Source of the DNA: Candidatus Nitrosopumilus sp.
GTDB lineage: Archaea > Thermoproteota > Nitrososphaeria > Nitrososphaerales > Nitrosopumilaceae
Assembly (NCBI GenBank): GCA_022758935.1
Contig: JAEMQG010000132.1
Coordinates: 1 to 16,577, forward strand
Direction of reading: 5' to 3'
Length of the DNA stretch: 16,577 nucleotides
In this document: positions 7,235 to 13,440 of the stretch, piece after piece
Numbering within the stretch: the first letter of the stretch is position 1
Layout of the letters: each line of letters begins with the position of its first letter
Made by a program: the position numbers and the translations under genes
Notes under the pieces: generated by a model
Seen by the model: the letters and a program-made list of their open reading frames with translations, nothing else
Told to the model about the DNA's origin: nothing
The model's database searches: none

Positions 7235-8323
7235 TTGAAAATACCAATTAATGTTCCATTTATAGGCAAAGAAGAAATCTCACTCGTAACTTCCATTCTC
7301 AAAGACGGAGCACTTACATCAGCATCTCATCAAGGCGGCAAATATGTTAGAGAATTTGAAAAATTAGCATCCTCATTTGTGAAGTCAAAATATGCTATTG
7401 CAGTCAACTCTGGAACTGCTGCCTTACAAGCTGCATTATATGCTATGAATATCAAAAAAGGGGATGAAGTATTAGTTCCATCATTTACATTTGTTGCAAC
7501 AGCTAATTCTGTAGTCTCTACTGGAGCTAAGCCCATCTTTGTTGATATATTGAAGGAAAATTATACTATGGATCCTGATGATCTACAAAAAAAAATCACA
7601 AAAAGAACTAAAGCAATTATGCCGGTTCATCTTTATGGAAATGTAGCATTCATTGACAGAATTTCAGAAATTGCTAAAAAACATAACTTGCCAATTATAG
7701 AAGATTCTGCACAATCATTGGGTTCCACTTACAAAAGAAAACATACTGGAACTTTTTTTGACTTGGGTTGTTTTAGCATGTATCCTGCGAAAGTAATGAC
7801 TGCAGGAGAAGGAGGATTTATTGTAACAAACAGTAAAAAATTACGAGATAAATTGTTAATGATTAGAAATCATGGAATGATTCATGGATATGATACCAAA
7901 ATATTTGGATTGAACCTAAGATTACCCGAGATTAGTGCTGCAATTGCAACAATTCAAATGAAAAAACTTTCCAATTTTCTTAAAACTAGACAAAAGAATG
8001 CACACCTTTTATCAAAATTAATTTCTGATTTAAATGTCATACTTCCTCATCAACGAAACTATGAAAATGTAAATTGGTATCTTTATACAATAGCTGTATC
8101 AAAAAGAGATAAAATTTTGAAAAAGCTTAATGCTAAAGGAATTGGTGCAGCTTCTTACTATCCGATACCAGTTCACAGAACGCCATTTTATCGGCAAAAA
8201 ATTAAACTACCAATAACTGAATGGGCAGCAACACGAGTTTTATCTCTCCCAATACATCCTAAAGTTACAACTGGAAATATTGAATTTATCGCAAAAACTC
8301 TGCGTAATATACTAAATGAATAG
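7235..8323 (+). CDS. DegT/DnrJ/EryC1/StrS-family PLP aminotransferase
   Basis: The 362-aa protein is of the usual length for this family of fold-type I sugar aminotransferases, which transfer an amino group from glutamate to a nucleotide-linked keto-sugar. Motifs include VNSGTAALQAAL (58-69) for phosphate binding, VPSFTFVATANSV (81-93), HLYG (132-135), EDSAQSLG (156-163) with D157 and Q160 against the PLP ring, and K186 in YPAKVMTAGEGG (183-194) as the Schiff-base lysine. RNHG (211-214) and the C-terminal YYPIPVHRTPFY stretch also fit. Products could go to surface glycans or S-layer glycosylation, but no glycosyltransferase or nucleotide-sugar gene lies nearby to confirm that. The start TTG gives the normal N-terminus (MKIPINVPFIGKEE). 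The end overlaps the MtrA-like gene by 8 bp (ATGAATAG), which points to translational coupling. Confidence 0.92.
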   Translation: MKIPINVPFIGKEEISLVTSILKDGALTSASHQGGKYVREFEKLASSFVKSKYAIAVNSGTAALQAALYAMNIKKGDEVLVPSFTFVATANSVVSTGAKPIFVDILKENYTMDPDDLQKKITKRTKAIMPVHLYGNVAFIDRISEIAKKHNLPIIEDSAQSLGSTYKRKHTGTFFDLGCFSMYPAKVMTAGEGGFIVTNSKKLRDKLLMIRNHGMIHGYDTKIFGLNLRLPEISAAIATIQMKKLSNFLKTRQKNAHLLSKLISDLNVILPHQRNYENVNWYLYTIAVSKRDKILKKLNAKGIGAASYYPIPVHRTPFYRQKIKLPITEWAATRVLSLPIHPKVTTGNIEFIAKTLRNILNE

Positions 8324-8786
8324 TCTTGGAAATGTTATTGGAGAAATATGCAAGGTAATATTACCAATTCCTGAGGAATTTTACCTAGGAAATATTAGTT
8401 CTTCTATAGGAATTTGTACACTTTCAAGTATGGACTTACTAAAAAAAATTTCAAATTCTGAACTTTTGAATCATATTTCAATAGTTGGAAGACTACTTAC
8501 AGAAAATAAAGGAATTGATTCTATCATTAAATATGTTAATGAAAATCAAAAAACTAAAACCATTATAGTCTGTGGCAAAGAAGTTTGGGGGCATAAAGCG
8601 GGTCATTCTTTATTTGAATTACATAAAAATGGAATTGATAATGATGGAAGAATAATCAATTCAACTAGTCCTGATCCATTTCTTGCTGCAACAAAATCTG
8701 AAATAAATTATTTTCAAAATGAAATTAATCTTATAAATATAATTAACGAAGTAAATTTTGACACAATTAAAAAACTTGTAATCTAA
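8316..8786 (+). CDS. Soluble MtrA-like corrinoid protein
   Basis: The 156-aa protein aligns well from memory with the cytoplasmic domain of MtrA, the corrinoid subunit of methanogen N5-methyl-tetrahydromethanopterin:coenzyme M methyltransferase. The order of matches is IGICTLSS (31-38), IVGRLLTENKGIDSIIKYV (56-74), IIVCGKEVWGHKAGHSLFEL (83-102), NGIDNDGRIIN (105-115) and YFQNEINLINIINE (132-145). H93 of the WGH motif is at the place of the MtrA histidine that coordinates cobalt. The C-terminal membrane anchor of true MtrA is absent, so it should be cytosolic. An ammonia oxidiser has no methanogenesis, so a methyl transfer to or from a pterin with cobalamin is inferred and the acceptor is unknown. 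It starts within the aminotransferase gene and ends overlapping the convergent pyrophosphatase gene by 4 bp. Cobalamin genes occur elsewhere in the window. Confidence 0.85.
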   Translation: MNSLGNVIGEICKVILPIPEEFYLGNISSSIGICTLSSMDLLKKISNSELLNHISIVGRLLTENKGIDSIIKYVNENQKTKTIIVCGKEVWGHKAGHSLFELHKNGIDNDGRIINSTSPDPFLAATKSEINYFQNEINLINIINEVNFDTIKKLVI

Positions 8787-9136
8787 TACCCAATTCTTTG
8801 TCTTTCACGATTTATTTCGTTCTTTTTTTTATATTCTTCAAGAATATCATCTGGGGTTAAATTCAATTCTAATGATGCCTGAACTACAAAATGCCATATG
8901 TCAATTAATTCTTCTCTTGCCTCAGATACATTAAAGGGAATTGGAGTTTTCCACCATTTCCAATTTGTTGTTCTTTGTAGTTCTACTGCCTCATGCATTA
9001 TTGCAGTACATAACGCAGAAATTCTACCTTCAGAATCTTTTGGATATTTATCTAATCTCATCATTTCTGATAAGCTTTTTTGTAGTTTGAATATAGCTTC
9101 TAATCTATCTTCTTTTTTAGATATATCTTGCGACAA
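8783..9136 (-). CDS. MazG/dUTPase-2-like NTP pyrophosphatase
   Basis: This 117-aa, all-helical protein has the metal-binding pattern of the MazG/dimeric dUTPase superfamily: E49-A-V-E52, followed by EELID with E76-x2-D79. The intervening NWKWWKTP (58-65) and the DIWHFVVQASLEL stretch (79-91) look like the dimeric dUTPase (dUTPase_2) branch, as does the C-terminal YKKKNEINRERQR. Enzymes of this group hydrolyse dUTP/dUDP or related nucleotides to the monophosphate and keep uracil out of DNA. The exact substrate is not proved by the sequence. TTG at 9136 is the start (MSQDISKKED). A TTTAAG element about 32 nt upstream could give an independent promoter, although the kinase gene ends only 39 bp upstream on the same strand and read-through is likely. 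Confidence 0.82.
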   Translation of the reverse strand: MSQDISKKEDRLEAIFKLQKSLSEMMRLDKYPKDSEGRISALCTAIMHEAVELQRTTNWKWWKTPIPFNVSEAREELIDIWHFVVQASLELNLTPDDILEEYKKKNEINRERQRIGY

Positions 9137-9175
9137 TACTTAATGTTTTTTGGAAATAACTAAACTTAAATCTTC

Positions 9176-10069
9176 TTAGAACCGAATCATTTTTTCATAT
9201 AATTTAACTCGTTTTGAAATTTCTGTTTTTTTCAACTGTAATAATCCATCCAATCCATATTTTTCAACAGCGAAAGAGCCTAAAACATTTCCATAGATTA
9301 CTGCTTTTTTTATTTCTGAGAGATTGGTTGAATTTTTACTAGCAAGATATCCTATCATTGCGCCTGCAAAAGAGTCTCCTGCACCAGTAGGATCTACAAC
9401 ATCTTCTAGTGAAAATCCTACAGAAGGGAATATTACATCATCAAAAAACATTAGTGATCCATGCTCTCCCTTTTTAATAATTACATATTTTGCACCCCAC
9501 TCCATCATCTTTTTTGCACATTTTATCAAATTGAATTCTTTTGTTAGTAACTTGGCTTCTTCATCATTTATTACAACTGCATCTACTGCTTTGATCATCT
9601 TGATTACTGACTCACGTTTTGTAGATATCCAAAATTCAATAGTATCACACATTGAAAATTTTACTTTATCAAATTCTTTGATTAGGGCAATATTCTGATC
9701 AGGATCATTATTTGCTAAATATACAAATTGTGATTTCTTATATTCTTCAGGAACAGTTGGTTTGAAATCAGCCAACACATTAAGCTCAGTTTTTAGAGTT
9801 TTTCTATTACTAAGTGTATTATCATAGCTTCCATCATAGCGAAAAGTTTTCCCTTCCTTGATACTTAATCCTTTTAAATCAAGATACTTTGATAAAATTT
9901 TATGATAATCCAGAGGAAAATCTTTTCCCACCACTGCAATTAATCCAGTATTTACAAAGTTACTTGCTGATATAGCTGCAAATGTTGCAGCCCCACCCAG
10001 AACATCTCTCAGAATTTTTTTTGGGGTTCTAATGGTATCTAATGCAGTTGAACCAAAAACAGTTAACAT
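9176..10069 (-). CDS. PfkB/ribokinase-family carbohydrate or nucleoside kinase
   Basis: The 297-aa kinase has the PfkB pattern: FGSTALDTI at the N-terminus, the GGAATF turn (25-30) that closes over the substrate, and the C-terminal signature DPTGAGDSFAGAMIGYL (226-242) with catalytic base D232 and the GAGD anion hole. Length is normal for the family. The substrate cannot be read from the sequence; sugars, nucleosides or sugar phosphates are all possible. The frame remains open upstream to 10180, but that part lies inside the preceding gene and lacks family similarity. ATG 10069 starts directly at the first beta strand (MLTVFGS), so it is chosen. The gene begins 10 bp after the LEA-like gene, and a weak AGGATT within the end of that gene could serve as ribosome site. 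The two probably form an operon. Confidence 0.9.
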   Translation of the reverse strand: MLTVFGSTALDTIRTPKKILRDVLGGAATFAAISASNFVNTGLIAVVGKDFPLDYHKILSKYLDLKGLSIKEGKTFRYDGSYDNTLSNRKTLKTELNVLADFKPTVPEEYKKSQFVYLANNDPDQNIALIKEFDKVKFSMCDTIEFWISTKRESVIKMIKAVDAVVINDEEAKLLTKEFNLIKCAKKMMEWGAKYVIIKKGEHGSLMFFDDVIFPSVGFSLEDVVDPTGAGDSFAGAMIGYLASKNSTNLSEIKKAVIYGNVLGSFAVEKYGLDGLLQLKKTEISKRVKLYEKMIRF

Positions 10070-10079
10070 TTCATAAAAA

Positions 10080-10532
10080 CTAATCCTGCTGTATAAATTC
10101 TCTTGCCTGTTCTGGTGTTGGATAAAATACAAAAGGTACATCAATAGTTGTAAAAAATACATTATATTTTGTAACTCCATTTATCTTTACTAGTGTATTT
10201 TCTTGGGATTTAATGTTGGAATCTTTTAGGTAAGTTCCACTTACTGAAATTTTATCTAATGGAGGAAGAACAAATGGGTCTAACCTTCCTTTTCCAATCA
10301 CTCTCTCATTTAATGTTATAAAAAACTCTGTTTTACCCGCTGTCAAAACTAACAGTGATGGATTGTTAAATTCTAATTCAATACTATACATTGACTCTCC
10401 TTCGTTTTCTTTAAGAGGTTGATTGTGCGTAATAATCATGCTTATCTGCGATATTGATACAAACTGAAAATAGGCAAAAAAACTAATGCCAATTACTAAT
10501 GCGATAATTATTACCTTCCTTGAAGATCTCAT
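10080..10532 (-). CDS. Membrane-anchored LEA14/WHy-like protein
   Basis: The 150-aa protein has an N-terminal membrane anchor (about 6-25, after MRSSRK) and one extracytoplasmic beta-sandwich. The domain (about 28-140) shows the LEA type-2/WHy pattern: a strand, then IELEFNNPSLLVLTAG (51-66), FFITLNERVIGKGRL and PLDKISVSGTYL. The NPS motif with an alternating hydrophobic pattern is typical. Such domains are found in archaeal surface proteins and in stress-related proteins; a molecular function is not established. ATG 10532 follows a TATA-like element about 24 nt upstream that overlaps a perfect 14-bp palindrome. It is the first gene of the probable operon with the PfkB kinase. A second LEA/WHy-like gene occurs at the right end of the window. 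Confidence 0.72.
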   Translation of the reverse strand: MRSSRKVIIIALVIGISFFAYFQFVSISQISMIITHNQPLKENEGESMYSIELEFNNPSLLVLTAGKTEFFITLNERVIGKGRLDPFVLPPLDKISVSGTYLKDSNIKSQENTLVKINGVTKYNVFFTTIDVPFVFYPTPEQAREFIQQD

Positions 10533-10543
10533 AACAATTGCTC

Positions 10544-10557
10544 AAAAATCGATTTTT
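10544..10557. promoter_or_regulatory. Perfect 14-bp palindrome at the LEA/PfkB operon promoter
   Basis: AAAAATCGATTTTT is a perfect palindrome 12-25 nt upstream of the ATG at 10532 and overlaps the minus-strand TATA-like CTTAAAAAT. A protein bound here would block the operon promoter. A chance AT-rich palindrome is possible. Confidence 0.4.
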
Positions 10558-10613
10558 AAGTCTGGAGGAAAAAAATCCAATTAATTTGTGTAAAGTTTTT
10601 GATCTAATCTTTA

Positions 10614-10627
10614 AGCTCATTAGAGCT
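10614..10627. repeat. Inverted repeat upstream of the 10663 promoter
   Basis: AGCTC-ATTA-GAGCT forms perfect 5-bp arms about 6 nt before the TATA-like AATAAATT (10633-10640) of the plus-strand gene. The position fits an operator or activator site. Confidence 0.35.
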
Positions 10628-10632
10628 ACCAG

Positions 10633-10640
10633 AATAAATT
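10633..10640 (+). promoter_or_regulatory. TATA-box-like element for the 163-aa protein
   Basis: AATAAATT is centred about 26 nt before the ATG at 10663. A later TTTATAG lies too close to the start to serve a leaderless transcript. Confidence 0.45.
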
Positions 10641-10662
10641 AAAACATTTTGATTTATAGTAG

Positions 10663-11154
10663 ATGGCTAGAATAAAACTCAGGCTTGGAGCGAATGAAAT
10701 TGAGGTTGACTCTAGAGATTTTTATGTTGATAATCAAACTTTAGGTGAACTTATTGAAAATATTTCTCAACATTTGAACAAAAATCAAGCAAAAATTATC
10801 TATGAAAATAACAACGAAGAAATCAAAAAACCTCAAGAATTAACTCAGCCTAATCAATATGGTCTAGAATATTTAGATGATGCGGAGGTTTATGAACCAG
10901 AATTTAATGAGCCAAAACCAATTGAATCACATGAAATTAAAACTAAATTGAGAATATTAGAAACAAGTGGATTTTTTAATTCTCCAAGAACAGTTACAGA
11001 AACTGTTCAACAACTCGTAGAATATGGTTGGAGTGCTAGTCCTCTTGAAGTATCTAAAGCTCTTGCAAAAATGGCTTCTAATAGAGAAATTTTGAAAAAT
11101 TCAAAAGAGAGTAGACTTCATTATTTTGTAGAAAATACTTTAACAGCTAATTAG
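10663..11154 (+). CDS. Two-part protein with C-terminal winged-helix-like domain
   Basis: The 163-aa protein is not recognised as a named family. Residues 1-50 look like a small beta-rich unit (MARIKLRLGANEIEVDSRDF, then helix LGELIENISQHLNK). Residues 51-90 are an acidic, Pro/Glu-rich linker. Residues 92-158 form a helical domain with a winged-helix character: IKTKLRILETSGFF, SPRTVTETVQQLVEYG, SPLEVSKALAKMASNREI and the wing-like KNSKESRLHYFV. This C-terminal part could bind DNA or another protein. There are no Cys residues and no membrane segment. ATG 10663 has a TATA box at the standard distance. The last 8 bp overlap the end of the convergent Cys-rich microprotein gene. Confidence 0.7.
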   Translation: MARIKLRLGANEIEVDSRDFYVDNQTLGELIENISQHLNKNQAKIIYENNNEEIKKPQELTQPNQYGLEYLDDAEVYEPEFNEPKPIESHEIKTKLRILETSGFFNSPRTVTETVQQLVEYGWSASPLEVSKALAKMASNREILKNSKESRLHYFVENTLTAN

Positions 11155-11338
11155 TTGTATTCCGACATTTTTCACAACTATCAAAAATTTCTCCTTCTAA
11201 ATGATCAAAATGTGTATTACATTTATTGCATGTATGATGCATGTCGAAATATCCATCTTTTTCAATTTGACCAACTCTATTTGATTCAATATTTGTACTT
11301 CCACATTTGATGCAGTGACATCCACATTCTATTTTCAT
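11147..11338 (-). CDS. Cys-rich zinc-ribbon microprotein (63 aa)
   Basis: The protein has eight cysteines: C5, C7, C9, C12, C37, C40, C55 and C58, arranged as CGCHCIKC, CNKC and CEKC. C9/C12 with C37/C40 make a plausible zinc ribbon, with a long acidic loop between them (SNRVGQIEKDGYFDMHH). The remaining four could bind a second zinc. It resembles the ribbon domains of transcription factors but is too short to be one. ATG 11338 is the first codon of a frame whose protein starts MKIECGCHC. Upstream, 49 bp away, a second Cys-rich microprotein begins in the opposite direction, apparently from the same TATA element. Confidence 0.72.
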   Translation of the reverse strand: MKIECGCHCIKCGSTNIESNRVGQIEKDGYFDMHHTCNKCNTHFDHLEGEIFDSCEKCRNTTN

Positions 11339-11356
11339 AATTTACTTTCCAATAAT

Positions 11357-11366
11357 CTATGTATAG
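11357..11366. promoter_or_regulatory. Shared bidirectional TATA-like element
   Basis: CTAT-GT-ATAG is symmetric except for its central two bases. Its centre is about 24 nt from the ATG at 11338 (minus) and about 26 nt from the TTG at 11388 (plus). It is the only TATA-like motif in the 49-bp spacer that is at the right distance for both genes. Confidence 0.5.
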
Positions 11367-11387
11367 TTGTTTTACATATACAAATCA

Positions 11388-11543
11388 TTGGGAAAGAAAC
11401 GAGAAATCCCACTTGAAATTGATGATCATTTTAAACTGTATGGAAAAGAACCTTGGGAAGTAGATTATGGAGAAAAATGTGTTGTTTGTAATGTTAGAAT
11501 TGATGAATATGGTTTTTGTTGCTGTGGATCTAGTGGAGATTAA
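11388..11543 (+). CDS. Cys-rich microprotein (51 aa), TTG start
   Basis: The frame TTG GGA AAG AAA ... GAT TAA encodes 51 aa beginning MGKKREIPLEIDDHFKLYG. It ends with C31-x2-C34 (CVVC) and the unusual triplet C44-C45-C46 followed by GSSGD. A C-x2-C-x9-C-C-C pattern suits a zinc or other metal site. The N-terminal half is highly charged and looks like real protein. The start is supported by the TATA element about 26 nt upstream and by the pattern of TTG-started leaderless genes nearby. The last 14 bp overlap the end of the convergent PEF-type gene. Its size and TTG start make it easy to overlook. The function is unknown. Confidence 0.65.
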   Translation: MGKKREIPLEIDDHFKLYGKEPWEVDYGEKCVVCNVRIDEYGFCCCGSSGD

Positions 11544-12423
11544 CTTTTCTAATTATTGGCAAAATCATTATCATTAAAAAACCCACAGCTAAAGGAGCAA
11601 TCAACGGAAATTCTGGGACAACTGTAGTACCTATAATAGATACATTACCAGAATTATCTGGTTTCATACTTACCCAAACATGAGTTCCATTATTGATATA
11701 TTCATAAGATTGAATTTTCTCATCTCCGAGAAATACATCATATGGTCCCCACAATAATTCGGAAGGGATTATTACTGTAACAAATTGATTTTCCCCATTC
11801 ACTTCAAAACTAATGTTTTTTGTTGATTGCTCAAAACTGAATTGATTTATTTCTGCTAAAGATCGTATTTCAACTCTGAATTCTTTATCTTCCCATTTTA
11901 CATTTTTTATTAGTCTTGGTTCATTTACAGAATACTCTAAAACCATTTGACAACCATGACAAAGTATCCCCCTCATTTTATCCAAATAAACAGGTTTATC
12001 ATTAACATAAATCAAGTCAACTTCTTTTGGTAAAATAAAAGAAGTATCTTCAAGATATCTGAAACTCCAAGTCCACATATTATCTCTTAAAAAAAGTGCA
12101 TCTTTAAGATCATATTCTACAATTGTATCTTCATTTGATGGTAAAATCAAAACGTTATTCTCCCCAATCACACCGTGTTGTTTTTCTTCACCAACTTGAT
12201 TTGTAATTTTGAGATTAGAAATTGTACCATTGACCAATTCGATCTGTGTAGGCATATTAGAAAATTTTACAATTTGTTTTACATGAACTTCGCCTATTGA
12301 ATTAATTGTAATTCCAACTGATTTTTGTTCTGCTTTCTCAGCAATAGATACTTCAGCATTTACTGTTGGGATTACTATTATGAGAGTTACTATTGCTAAA
12401 AAAACAATTTTTTCCGAATTCAT
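11530..12423 (-). CDS. Surface protein with signal peptide and PEF-type C-terminal anchor
   Basis: The 297-aa protein has an N-terminal signal sequence (4-20, then TVNAE) and a C-terminal helix (about 273-291) preceded by VVPEFP (268-273) and followed by RKVNLH. The layout resembles PEF-CTERM/PEFG-CTERM sorting signals in thaumarchaeal surface proteins, although the fourth motif residue is Pro and not Gly. The outside domain is beta-rich and includes a CHGC motif at 155-158 (ILCHGCQMVLEY), a possible disulfide or metal site. The gene starts with ATG immediately after the TAA of the cyclophilin gene, with zero spacing, and has a strong ribosome site inside that gene. The two are therefore one operon. 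The last 14 bp overlap the convergent microprotein gene. No enzymatic family is recognised. Confidence 0.75.
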   Translation of the reverse strand: MNSEKIVFLAIVTLIIVIPTVNAEVSIAEKAEQKSVGITINSIGEVHVKQIVKFSNMPTQIELVNGTISNLKITNQVGEEKQHGVIGENNVLILPSNEDTIVEYDLKDALFLRDNMWTWSFRYLEDTSFILPKEVDLIYVNDKPVYLDKMRGILCHGCQMVLEYSVNEPRLIKNVKWEDKEFRVEIRSLAEINQFSFEQSTKNISFEVNGENQFVTVIIPSELLWGPYDVFLGDEKIQSYEYINNGTHVWVSMKPDNSGNVSIIGTTVVPEFPLIAPLAVGFLMIMILPIIRKVNLH

Positions 12424-12900
12424 TTATTCCACCTTAACATGAATCATTTTTGCTTCTTCAAGTGGACAATCATTACGATCTCTTGGTAATTTTACAATTT
12501 TATCGGCAACATCCATTCCTTCTATGACTTCCCCAAATACAGTGTATTGTCTATCAAGAAATGTACTGTCTGTTGTAACTATAAAAAATTGTGAACCTGC
12601 ACTATTTGGATCTTGAGCTCTAGCCATAGAAACAATACCACGAAGATGCGATCTTGAACTAAATTCAGCCTTAATCATATGGCCTGGTCCTCCCAATCCC
12701 CAAGTGCTCTTATTTTCACGTTTTGTGTTTGGATCTCCACCTTGTATCATAAATCCAGGAATAACTCTGTGAAAAAGCGTACCGTTATAGAATCCATCTC
12801 TTGCCAATTTTTCAAAATTTCTTACTGTCTCTGGTGCCAAATCAGGAAATAATTTAAATACAATTGTTCCTAGATTAGTCTCAATAATTGCTGTACTCAA
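12424..12900 (-). CDS. Cyclophilin-type peptidyl-prolyl cis-trans isomerase (EC 5.2.1.8)
   Basis: The 158-aa single-domain cyclophilin isomerises Xaa-Pro bonds. The signature FHRVIPGFMIQGGD (43-56) contains catalytic R45 and Q53 (R55 and Q63 of human CypA), and MARAQDPNSAGSQFFI (92-107) and LDRQYTVFGEV (115-125) follow. The human W121 position appears to be Phe and H126 Tyr, a substitution pattern of bacterial/archaeal cyclophilins with low cyclosporin affinity. There is no signal peptide, so it acts in the cytoplasm. TTG at 12900 is the start (MSTAIIETNLG), with a TATA-like element about 25 nt upstream. It is the first gene of an operon with the surface protein, whose ATG follows its stop codon directly. 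Confidence 0.95.
   Translation of the reverse strand: MSTAIIETNLGTIVFKLFPDLAPETVRNFEKLARDGFYNGTLFHRVIPGFMIQGGDPNTKRENKSTWGLGGPGHMIKAEFSSRSHLRGIVSMARAQDPNSAGSQFFIVTTDSTFLDRQYTVFGEVIEGMDVADKIVKLPRDRNDCPLEEAKMIHVKVE
12429..12435 (-). promoter_or_regulatory. Shine-Dalgarno site for the internal operon gene
   Basis: AAGGTGG on the minus strand lies 5 nt before the ATG at 12423. It sits within the final codons of the cyclophilin gene. It complements the archaeal 16S rRNA 3' end (CCUCC region) and is the best ribosome site in the window, in contrast to the leaderless TTG genes. Confidence 0.7.
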
Positions 12901-12920
12901 CAGGAATTATTTACAGTCTT

Positions 12921-12928
12921 ATCATAAG
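12921..12928 (-). promoter_or_regulatory. TATA-box-like element for the cyclophilin operon
   Basis: CTTATGAT on the minus strand is centred about 25 nt before the TTG at 12900. Confidence 0.4.
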
Positions 12929-12965
12929 AGTCTTTTTGTAATCAGCGATTAAAATTCTTTTGACC

Positions 12966-13003
12966 AAGCGTACTTTATAAAATTTGTAATAATTAGTACG
13001 TTT
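12966..13003. repeat. Inverted repeat AAGCGTAC...GTACGTTT flanking a TATA box
   Basis: The arms at 12966-12973 and 12996-13003 pair over 8 bp with one G-T wobble. The 22-bp spacer contains TTTATAAAA (12974-12982). The arms are richer in GC than their surroundings. An operator around a promoter is plausible. A transcript from this box would begin near 13005 and run about 100 nt before the GTG at 13110. Confidence 0.45.
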
Positions 13004-13109
13004 TTCGTCAAAAAATAATATTCAATTCCTACTGATCTCTTACAATAAAACAATTCTACTTATTAATACTTAATTTAAGATCAAAATTAAATCAATTCAA
13101 AAAGTTATA

Positions 13110-13367
13110 GTGTTATATAGAACAACTAAAAAACAGAATCCGTTGAATCGTACAAACCAGAGCACGATCATTAAAGAAGCAATTAATTCTTATCTTGACA
13201 AAGGAGTAACTGACAAACAGGATATCTATACCAAAGTTGTAGATCAACTGGGTGTTCCAAGACCCACTGTTAGAAGAGTCGCAAGAGATTTGAGAAATGA
13301 ATTACTACAAAAAATCCAGATCTTACAGTCAGATATGCCTAAAACACCAACTTCTGAAGACGAATAA
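13110..13367 (+). CDS. Small helix-turn-helix protein (85 aa)
   Basis: The protein is mostly helical and basic. Residues 18-30 (STIIKEAINSYLD) form a first helix, and the pair TKVVDQLGVPRPTVRRVARDLRNEL (41-65) is a typical helix-turn-helix, with the recognition helix at PRPTVRRVARDL. The tail is acidic. The start is GTG 13110: the frame closes upstream with TAA at 13071 and there is no ATG or TTG between. A TATA-like AAAATTAAAT lies about 23 nt upstream, so a leaderless transcript is one option; a longer leader from the TATA box at 12974 is another. DNA binding is likely; the targets are unknown. Confidence 0.72.
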   Translation: MLYRTTKKQNPLNRTNQSTIIKEAINSYLDKGVTDKQDIYTKVVDQLGVPRPTVRRVARDLRNELLQKIQILQSDMPKTPTSEDE

Positions 13368-13411
13368 ACTATCTTTTTCTTTATTATCGCTTTTTAATAT
13401 CAGCATTACTG

Positions 13412-13419
13412 TTATAAAC
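13412..13419 (+). promoter_or_regulatory. TATA-box-like element for the coiled-coil membrane protein
   Basis: TTATAAAC is centred about 26 nt before the ATG at 13441. Confidence 0.45.
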
Positions 13420-13440
13420 AATGAATTTTTCCAATAATAC

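Noticed and set aside
10070..10180. 37-residue N-terminal extension of the PfkB kinase
   Set aside because: It lies within the coding part of the upstream LEA-like gene. The family fold starts at MLTVFGS (10069).
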